A stretch of 12,182 nucleotides of DNA, taken from CAIZQW01 sp964459675. Its GTDB lineage: Bacteria > Verrucomicrobiota > Kiritimatiellia > RFP12 > UBA1067. The notes beneath the pieces were generated by a model. That model was given only the letters and a program-made list of their open reading frames with translations, was not told the origin of the DNA and did no database searches. Each line of letters begins with the position of its first letter. The stretch's first letter is position 1. Both the position numbers and the translations under genes were made by a program. The DNA lies in NCBI GenBank assembly GCA_964459675.1, contig CAYWNP010000080.1, positions 1 through 12,182 of the forward strand, given 5' to 3'. This document shows, piece by piece, positions 1 to 6,066 of the stretch.

Positions 1-46
1 AACAACGGGCAAGGAACAGGTCACCACGGTTCGCTCACCGAACACC

Positions 47-1231
47 TTGAAGAAACTAGAGCGTCTTCGCAAGGCCCTGCGTCACGAAGAGCCGGACCAA
101 GTTCCCATCAGCGATTTCTTCTGGGGCGGCTTCATCCGGCGCTGGCGCCAGGAGCTGGGGTTGCCGGCAGACGCGAACCCCTATTATTACTATGACTTGG
201 ACTGGATCTGTACGGTGCCGAATATGGACCCGTGGATACGGCCGTTCGAGACGCTGAAGGAGACGCCTGAGGAGGTGACGGTCAGAACCGGCTTCGGCGC
301 GATCATGCGAAAGGTCTATGACTTCCCCATGCCGGAGTTCATGAGCTTTGAGATCGACACGCTGGAGAAACTGGAGGAGGCTGTCAAGACGTTCGATCGT
401 CCGGATGACCCGCGCCGCTACTTCAGCGCAGGGGACAACCAGATTGCGGGCGTGGGTGACGGCTTCGAGCGCAACAGCCCGCCGTGGGTCGAGACCGTCG
501 GCTCGCTCTGGCCCGATTTCCCTGTGTTCGGCAGCATCATCGAGGTCAACGAGTGCATGACCCGCCTGATCGGCCCTGAGAACCACATGTTCTGGGTCGG
601 ACTGGAACCGGAGCGGATGGCAAAGGTGATCGCTACGGTCGGACGGTTCTATCTGGAGTGCGCCAAAGCCCAGATCGAGGCCGCCGCCGGCAAGCTCGAC
701 GGCTTCGTCATCTGGGGTGATTTTGCGTACAAATGCGGCACGTTCATGAACCCGGAGTTCTGGCGGGAGCATTATAAGCCCTGGGTCAAGGCGATCGCTG
801 ACCATGCCCATGCGCACGGGCTGATGGTCATCTACCATGGCTGCGGGAACGTGAATGCAGTGATCCAGGATTTCGCGGAGATAAAAATCGACGCCTATAA
901 TCCGTTGGAGGTGAAAGCCGGCATGGATGTACTGGACTTGCGCAGACGTATCGGCCATACGCTCGGCTTTTGCGGTAACAGCGATATCCAGATATGGGAG
1001 ACGGGAGACGAGGCAGCGATTCGGAGCGAGGTCTTACGCAAGCTGAACGCGGCCAAGGGGGGCGGCTTCATCTTCCAGTCTGACCACTCCGTCGCGAGCA
1101 ATATCTCCGGAAAGAGCTACGACTTTATTGTGAAGCTGGTGCGTGAGTATGGACGCTATCCGCTCAACCTGGGCGCGTACAGTGAAGAGGTGTGTGAGCG
1201 TATAGCGCTTACGGAGACGCTAGAAACATGA
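47..1231 (+). CDS. Uroporphyrinogen decarboxylase (URO-D) family protein, MtaA/CmuA-like, not HemE
   Basis: This protein of about 394 residues has the URO-D family opening, with a KALRHEEPDQVP segment at residues 9-20. It lacks the RQAGRY-type N-terminal motif of true HemE, so a role in heme synthesis is unlikely. A YHGCGN motif gives His264 and Cys266, and GFCGN gives Cys309. This H-x-C...C set resembles the zinc ligands of corrinoid-linked methyltransferases of the MtaA/MtbA type, where zinc activates a thiol. The actual substrate is unknown. The stop overlaps the rhaT start as ATGA, so the gene is probably co-translated with the rhamnose genes. The start is uncertain: the first usable codon is TTG at 47 with no clear Shine-Dalgarno sequence, and the frame is open back to base 2, so the true start may lie outside the window. 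Family assignment is firm; function is not. Confidence 0.88.
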   Translation: MKKLERLRKALRHEEPDQVPISDFFWGGFIRRWRQELGLPADANPYYYYDLDWICTVPNMDPWIRPFETLKETPEEVTVRTGFGAIMRKVYDFPMPEFMSFEIDTLEKLEEAVKTFDRPDDPRRYFSAGDNQIAGVGDGFERNSPPWVETVGSLWPDFPVFGSIIEVNECMTRLIGPENHMFWVGLEPERMAKVIATVGRFYLECAKAQIEAAAGKLDGFVIWGDFAYKCGTFMNPEFWREHYKPWVKAIADHAHAHGLMVIYHGCGNVNAVIQDFAEIKIDAYNPLEVKAGMDVLDLRRRIGHTLGFCGNSDIQIWETGDEAAIRSEVLRKLNAAKGGGFIFQSDHSVASNISGKSYDFIVKLVREYGRYPLNLGAYSEEVCERIALTETLET

Positions 1232-2298
1232 ACGCTATTTCCGCAAACCCGTTTCTCGGCATTGCGCTCCATGCAATCGGCGCGACCTTCGCCGCCACCT
1301 GCTATACACCGCAAAAGCGCGTGTCGGGTTGGTCGTGGCAGAGTTACTGGCTCACGCAGGCGGCGTTCTGCTGGCTCCTGCTGCCGTTGCTAGGTGCCTG
1401 GCTCACCATCCCGCAGTTGGGGGAGGTGTTGCGAGAGGCGCCTCGGGGTCCCATGTTGCTGGCGTTCGGCCTGGGCGCGGCCTACGGGATTGGCGGCACC
1501 GCCTTCGGGATCGCGATCCGGCACATCGGTTTTTCCCTGACCTACGCAATTGCCGTCGGTCTTTCTGCGGTGCTGGGTACCCTGCTCCCGCAACTCGTCA
1601 AGGGGACACTCGGTGCCACGCTCACTAAGCCGGGGTCAGCGTGGATCGTCGCGGGGATTGTGATCGGCGTACTCGGCATCTCAGCCGCGGGCTGGGCCGG
1701 ACGACTCAAAGAGCGCGACCTCAGCGCGCAGCGGGTGGACAACGAGTTCTCGCTGGTTAAGGGGCTCTTGTTGTCGCTGCTGGCGGGTGTGCTCTCCGCG
1801 GTTTACGGCTTCTCGCTGGAAGCGGGTGAACCCATCGCGGAGGTCGCCAGTGCACACGGCGCAGGCGTCTGGCGCGGCAACGTGATCTACATCTTCTCCA
1901 ACACCGGTGCGTTCGTCACGTCCTCGCTCTACTGTCTCTGGCTGCACGCGAGGCATGCGAGCTTCCGTGAACTGGTCGAACTGCCGGCCGGCGCGGAACA
2001 GGCGAGCCTGCCGCTGAACTGGGTGCTGGCGGCGCTGACCGGACTCTTCTGGTACGGACAGTTCTTCTTCTACAACCTCGCCCACGTCCGGATGGGCCCC
2101 TACAAGTTCACAAGCTGGGCGATCCACATGATCCTGCTGGTGCTGATCAGCAATCTGGTCGGCATCACGTTACGCGAATGGCGGTCGTGCCGTTCAACGA
2201 CCCACAGGGTCCTGGCGGCGGCACTCGCTGTGCTGATCGCCGCCGTGCTGCTGCTGACCTACGGAAACCACATCGGCGACCTCGCCACGAAAGGATGA
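1228..2298 (+). CDS. rhaT: L-rhamnose/proton symporter RhaT
   Basis: This 356-residue, strongly hydrophobic inner-membrane protein has about ten predicted membrane helices and is close to the length of E. coli RhaT (344). It imports L-rhamnose with a proton. The pattern matches RhaT along its length: an N-terminal GIALHAIGA and CYTPQKRVSGWSWQ stretch, a GAAYGIGG segment near residue 82, RLKERDLSAQ after the fifth helix, and near the C-terminus FWYGQFFFYNLAHVR, SWAIHM and LREW. The last group corresponds to the WYLQFFFYAWGHAR, SWMLHM and LKEW of the E. coli protein. The ATG overlaps the stop of the upstream URO-D-like gene, with a weak GGAG at 1213-1216. It is followed after 4 nt by rhaM, which strongly supports rhamnose as the substrate. 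Confidence 0.95.
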   Translation: MNAISANPFLGIALHAIGATFAATCYTPQKRVSGWSWQSYWLTQAAFCWLLLPLLGAWLTIPQLGEVLREAPRGPMLLAFGLGAAYGIGGTAFGIAIRHIGFSLTYAIAVGLSAVLGTLLPQLVKGTLGATLTKPGSAWIVAGIVIGVLGISAAGWAGRLKERDLSAQRVDNEFSLVKGLLLSLLAGVLSAVYGFSLEAGEPIAEVASAHGAGVWRGNVIYIFSNTGAFVTSSLYCLWLHARHASFRELVELPAGAEQASLPLNWVLAALTGLFWYGQFFFYNLAHVRMGPYKFTSWAIHMILLVLISNLVGITLREWRSCRSTTHRVLAAALAVLIAAVLLLTYGNHIGDLATKG

Positions 2299-2302
2299 AC
2301 CC

Positions 2303-2641
2303 ATGAAACGATACGGAACGGTGATTGAAGTCAAGGCGGATAAGCTGGACGAGTACAAGCGTTTGCATACGGCGGTCTGGCCCGGCGTGCTCGCGTTGAT
2401 CAAAACGTGCAACCTTCAGAACTATTCGATCTATCTGCGCAAGATGCCGGACGGAAAACATTACCTCTTCAGCTATTTCGAGTACGCGGGCAGTGACTTT
2501 TCGAGTGACATGGCTAAGATGGCGGCCGACCCTGAGACACAGCGCTGGTGGGCTGTCTGCAAGCCCTGCCAGGAGCCCTTGCCTGATCGTGCCCAAGGGG
2601 AGTGGTGGGCTGGGATGGAAGAGGTTTTCCATCAAGACTAA
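2303..2641 (+). CDS. rhaM: L-rhamnose mutarotase RhaM
   Basis: This 112-residue cytoplasmic protein is of usual family length (E. coli 104). RhaM interconverts the alpha and beta anomers of L-rhamnose so that imported sugar can enter the isomerase step. The residues important in the E. coli enzyme are kept: Tyr18 and His22 in DEYKRLHTAVWP, and the tryptophan pair Trp82-Trp83 in TQRWWAVC. NYSIYL and the C-terminal MEEVFH segment also match the family. The ATG follows rhaT by 4 nt, with a good AAAGGA Shine-Dalgarno sequence at 2290-2295 inside the last codons of rhaT. It is the last gene of the plus-strand operon. Confidence 0.95.
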   Translation: MKRYGTVIEVKADKLDEYKRLHTAVWPGVLALIKTCNLQNYSIYLRKMPDGKHYLFSYFEYAGSDFSSDMAKMAADPETQRWWAVCKPCQEPLPDRAQGEWWAGMEEVFHQD

Positions 2642-2795
2642 TAGGGAGCGCTTGCCTATAACCGAAGCGTTAGGAGTTGGTCGTTACGTGTTGCTCTGTT
2701 GCTAGTTTTGCCTTAAGCCGCCGAGGCGTTCACCTTCGCTAAAGCAACGGCGGACAGGCAGGGGCGCAGAGGAGAATTTTGATTTGCCGGCTATC
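2642..2795. other. Convergent intergenic spacer between rhaM and sulfatase
   Basis: This 154-nt non-coding stretch separates two convergent transcription units. It holds one imperfect inverted repeat (see 2718-2753) and no convincing small gene. No T-run follows the inverted repeat on either strand, so a classical intrinsic terminator is not evident. Confidence 0.6.
2718..2753. repeat. Inverted repeat, possible dispersed intergenic element
   Basis: A CCGCCG arm (2718-2723) and a CGGCGG arm (2748-2753) flank a 24-nt loop containing CTTCGCTAAAGC. The arrangement can fold into a short GC-rich hairpin between two convergent genes. Similar motifs (CTTCGC...AAAGC...CGGCGGAC) are, from memory, common as dispersed intergenic repeats in uncultivated bacterial genomes. 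Only one copy is visible here, so the repeat nature is inferred. It could serve as a bidirectional transcription barrier, but it lacks flanking U-tracts. Confidence 0.4.
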
Positions 2796-4222
2796 CTATT
2801 TCAGGCGTTCGAGCTTAGCTTTCATCTCTGTGACCTTCTCAGGGTGGGCGGCTGCAATATTTTTGGACTCGCTCAAATCCTCGGCGAGGTTATACAGTTC
2901 GATTCCTTTTGACCCTGTCTACCCACGTTGGGTATCAATTTCAAAGACCCCTGCCTGAAACCGAAGGGGAGTCCGTTGTTCGATTGCTCAATGAGGCACT
3001 CACGTCCCTTGGGATCGTCCCCCAGTAGTGCAACCAAGTGGTTCTCGCTGTCACGTGCCTGTCCTGTGGGGATCTTTCCCCCGGTCAAGGCTGCTAAGCT
3101 GGCAGTAAGATCCATCTGGCTCATGAGCGCGGCCGACGTGCCGGGCTTGACCTTTGCGGGCCAGCGCACGATGAAGGGCACACGCGTGCCGCCCTCCCAT
3201 ACCGTGCTTTTGGTGCCACGCAACACACCATTGGGCCGGTGGCCGTTTGTGGCGTCAGGATCACCGATGCCATGCTTGGCATCCGGGCCGTTGTTGTCGT
3301 GGAGTCCGCCGTTGTCGCTACTCAGGATCACAAGGGTATTTTCCGTCAGGCCCAATGTGTCGAGTTTTTCGAGTATCTGGCCGATCATCCAATCAAACTC
3401 AACAATGGCATCGCCGCGCACGCCGCAGTCGCTCTTGCCGCGAAACTTCGGATTCGGGACACGCGGAACATGGATGTTGTGCGTGGCCATGTAGAGGAAG
3501 AACGGGGTGTTTTTGTTTTTTTCAATAAAGGCGCAGCTCTTGTCCGCGATGACCGTGGAGAGATTCTCATCGTCCCAGAGCGCGGCTGTGCCGCCGGTCT
3601 GCGCGCCGATGCGCGGGATGCCCTTCACAAAAGAGCCTGGATCCCCGCGCTTGATATCGTAATCCAGCTTGATGGGATCAGCCGGGTCGAGGTTGACCAC
3701 CCGATGGTTCTCAACCCAGACGCACGGCGTGCGGTCGCCCGTGGCAGGCAAGAGCCAGGCATAGTCGAAACCGATCTCCAGCGGACCCGGCTTGATCTCG
3801 ACATTGTAGTCCGTGGGTGTGGTGCCGAGACCCAGATGCCATTTCCCGACGACGCCCGTGGTGTACCCCGCGCCTTTGAGCATGGACGCAAGGGTTGTCT
3901 TGTTGGTATCAATCAACAGTCCGTCAATCCCTCTGGCAATGCCGGTACCCTTCTTGCGGAAGGCATATTCGCCTGTGAGCAGGGAATACCGTGACGGCGT
4001 GCAGACCGCAGCCACCGAGTGTCCATCAGTGAAGCGAATGCCTCTTGCGGCCAGCTTGTCGCAATTCGGTGTCTTCACCTTTTCCGCGCCATAGCAGCTT
4101 AAGTCGCCATAGCCGATGTCATCGGCTAAAATGAGCACGATGTTCGGATTGTTAGCGTCCGCCATCAGAAATGTCGGCAGGATCGAAAGACACGACAGCA
4201 GGAACGAGATGAGTTTTTTCAT
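2796..4222 (-). CDS. Secreted arylsulfatase-family sulfatase (S1), C-terminus frameshifted
   Basis: This is a hydrolase of sulfate esters, probably on a glycan, exported by a signal peptide (residues 1 to about 22, MKKLISFLLSCLSILP). The S1 sulfatase core is clear: NIVLILADDIGYGD with metal-binding Asp34 and Asp35; CTPSR at 74-78, in which Cys74 would be converted to formylglycine by a maturase not in this window; GKWHLG (Lys127, His129); THNIH around His248; SSDNG (Asp303, Asn304); and GTKST (Lys339). As read, the frame ends at 2873 after 449 residues with a nonsense tail. One base appears missing in the A-run at 2907-2910: restoring it gives GQKGIELYNLAEDL and a normal C-terminus ending at 2796, 475 residues in all. 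The start lies 4 nt after the stop of the upstream sulfatase, with only a weak Shine-Dalgarno sequence, so translational coupling is likely. Confidence 0.9.
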
Positions 4223-4226
4223 TTGG

Positions 4227-5414
4227 TTACTTCTTTCGCGTGTTTGTTAGTGGAAAACGGCGGACGTCGACATCATTCTTTTGCGTTGCGCCAGGCGTGC
4301 TGCGTCCGTCTGTGATCAACTTTTCCAGCACGGCCTGCATCTGAGCGACCTTATCCGGCATGGTTGATGCAAGATTTTTCGTTTCACCCAAGTCGTCCGC
4401 GAGATTGTACAGTTGAATAGCCTGCGATTGCTCCCCGCCGGTTCCCCAGCCGCCGGAACCAGCCGCAGCGATGTATTTCCAGTCGCCCAGTCTTACAGCA
4501 GGGACACCATGGGCTGATGCGCTGACGGCATATTCACGGACCGGCTTGTCTTCACCTTTGAGCACAGGCAGGAGGCTAAAGCTATCCTCCCCTGCAGTGT
4601 CTGGAAGGTTGACGCTAAAGACATCAGCGAAGGTGCGGATACAGTCAGCTTGATAGACGAGCTGGCTACAAACCGTGCCGGCCTTCACAACAGCAGGCCA
4701 CCGCACGATAAATGGCACGCGATGTCCGCCCTCCCAGGCGTCTGCCTTGTAACCACGCAGCGGTCCGCTCGGAAAGTGGCCCTTCTCTTCCAGCTCCTTC
4801 GCGCCGACATAGGGTGCACAGCCGTTGTCAGAGGTGAAGATGACGAGGGTGTTGTCCGCTGCGCCGCTCTTCTCCAGNNNNNNNNNNNNNNNNNNNNNNN
4901 NNNNNNNNNNNNNNNNNNNNNNNNNNNNNNNNNNNNNNNNNNNNNNNNNNNNNNNNNNNNNNNNNNNNNNNNNNNNNGGCCAGTCCCAGCCAAGATGCCA
5001 TTTGCCGATGGCTGCCGTGCGATAGCCTTGCTGTTTGGCCAATGTGCCGATCGTCATGCGATCCGGTGCGATGAGTGGCTCTTCCCAGACGCCCACAATA
5101 CCGGACTGCAATCGGGTCCGCCAATGGTAACGTCCGGTCAGGAGTGCATAGCGCGAGGGGGAGCAGACGCCGGAGGAGGAGTGGGCATCCGTGAAGCGCA
5201 TCCCCTGGCTGGCGAGCTTGTCAAAATTAGGAGTGGGGATTTTGCCTCGTTCCGGATTGTAGCAATGAACATCGCCGTACCCGAGATCATCCGCGAGGAT
5301 GACGATGATGTTTGGCTTATTGACTGGAGTGGCAGCTAATGTCACCTGTGCAACAAATAAAATAATGCAAGTGACGATCGCGACGGGCCACCTTGAAAGG
5401 CTTATTTTATACAT
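4227..5414 (-). CDS. Secreted arylsulfatase-family sulfatase, interrupted by assembly gap
   Basis: This is a second S1-type sulfatase with an N-terminal signal peptide or anchor (hydrophobic about 10-28, ending VTLAA). Visible motifs are IIVILADDLGYGD, CSPSR with the formylglycine Cys84, and GKWHLGWDW ending at residue 145. After the gap come LEKSGAADNTLVIFTSDNG, GYKADAWEGGHRVPF and an IQLYNLADDLGETKNL C-terminal segment. The 100 N at 4878-4977 stand for only about 34 residues, but the neighbouring sulfatase has about 150 residues between the same landmarks. Hundreds of bases are therefore probably missing, including the mid-protein catalytic histidine region. The halves could even belong to two genes. 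A strong AGGAG (5421-5425) sits 6 nt before the ATG, and the gene follows the membrane-protein gene by 34 nt. Glycan target unknown. Confidence 0.88.
   Translation of the reverse strand: MYKISLSRWPVAIVTCIILFVAQVTLAATPVNKPNIIVILADDLGYGDVHCYNPERGKIPTPNFDKLASQGMRFTDAHSSSGVCSPSRYALLTGRYHWRTRLQSGIVGVWEEPLIAPDRMTIGTLAKQQGYRTAAIGKWHLGWDWXXXXXXXXXXXXXXXXXXXXXXXXXXXXXXXXXXLEKSGAADNTLVIFTSDNGCAPYVGAKELEEKGHFPSGPLRGYKADAWEGGHRVPFIVRWPAVVKAGTVCSQLVYQADCIRTFADVFSVNLPDTAGEDSFSLLPVLKGEDKPVREYAVSASAHGVPAVRLGDWKYIAAAGSGGWGTGGEQSQAIQLYNLADDLGETKNLASTMPDKVAQMQAVLEKLITDGRSTPGATQKNDVDVRRFPLTNTRKK
4878..4977. other. Assembly gap (100 N)
   Basis: A run of exactly 100 N, a common placeholder for a gap of unknown length. 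It falls inside a sulfatase gene between GKWHLGWDW and the DNTLVIFTSDNG region. The two known bases next to the gap (CC) would encode proline, matching the usual GWDWP of such sulfatases. The reading frame is kept across the gap only because 100 N plus those two bases makes 34 codons. Confidence 0.98.
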
Positions 5415-5448
5415 TTAAAACTCCTGTGATTTTGTTAGAAAAAACGTA

Positions 5449-6066
5449 TTAGAAGGAATTAACGGATGACTTCACGAGTGCGCTCTGTAACGTGAAGGCG
5501 AGGATGGCAGAGAAGAGCCCGTGATAGCCAAGTAGGGCGGTGAATGCAAGGATCAAGCCGAGAAGCAGCCACTCTTTTTTTGAGAGGGCGTGCGTGGTGT
5601 TCAGCGCGACACGTACCCGGTCGCCCTTTGTCGGATTAAAGGTCAGGAGTGAACATCGATCTGTAGCTAGGGGGAGTGGCAGGGGATGGTCGGCGATCCA
5701 GACTTTCGGCTGCCGAATAATCGCTTTCTTGGTGCAACCGACAATCTCAATTTCGCTTTGGTGATTGAGCTGAAGTTGCGGCTGATAACGCAGATGGGGT
5801 GTCAGGGGGGCGAGCCGGAGATGGATTGTTCGCTGTGTCTGCCGTACTTCGTCAAGAATCGCAACAAGAGCCTGCTTTAGGGGCTCTGGCCGTAGGTTGT
5901 CCGGGTCAAGGATGAGGAAGCGGTTGTCGCTGCCGGGCTGAGCACTGCGCATCACCCAGACGGCAAGGGCAATTCCTAAGCCAGCCGTAAAATAGGAGAG
6001 GCCCTGCCCGTTGGCAATGTAGCCACACAGCACTAGAATGACGCTACTGTAAAGAGATGCTCGCAT
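5449..6066 (-). CDS. Small membrane protein of unknown function
   Basis: I do not recognise this 205-residue protein. It appears to have two N-terminal hydrophobic helices (about 5-18 and 24-39), a soluble domain (about 41-163) rich in beta-prone and basic stretches, and two C-terminal hydrophobic helices (about 165-181 and 184-199). There is no export signal cleavage site of standard type; the first helix more likely acts as an anchor. The ATG shares one base with the TGA of the upstream NYN-domain gene (TGATG), and an AGGA lies in that gene's last codons. Coupled translation with the NYN protein is therefore likely and suggests a functional pair. The next gene, a sulfatase, begins 34 nt downstream of its stop. 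Confidence 0.75.
   Translation of the reverse strand: MRASLYSSVILVLCGYIANGQGLSYFTAGLGIALAVWVMRSAQPGSDNRFLILDPDNLRPEPLKQALVAILDEVRQTQRTIHLRLAPLTPHLRYQPQLQLNHQSEIEIVGCTKKAIIRQPKVWIADHPLPLPLATDRCSLLTFNPTKGDRVRVALNTTHALSKKEWLLLGLILAFTALLGYHGLFSAILAFTLQSALVKSSVNSF

Noticed and set aside
56..958. 300-codon open frame on the minus strand
   Set aside because: It lies antisense to the URO-D-family gene, has no recognisable domain, and its composition reflects the high-GC opposite strand.
47..1231. HemE, heme biosynthesis uroporphyrinogen decarboxylase
   Set aside because: The N-terminal arginine-rich motif of HemE is missing and a Cys/His metal set typical of methyltransferase relatives is present.
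2718..2753. Rho-independent terminator
   Set aside because: The stem is short with a 24-nt loop and there is no T-tract on either side.
2900..2915. Programmed -1 ribosomal frameshift in the sulfatase
   Set aside because: The local sequence does not form an X-XXY-YYZ heptamer in frame, and the simplest repair is one extra A in a short A-run.
3239..3994. 251-codon open frame on the plus strand
   Set aside because: Antisense to the sulfatase core motifs; no family resemblance and no ribosome site.
4650..5339. Plus-strand open frame spanning the N run
   Set aside because: It crosses the N gap and is antisense to clear sulfatase motifs.
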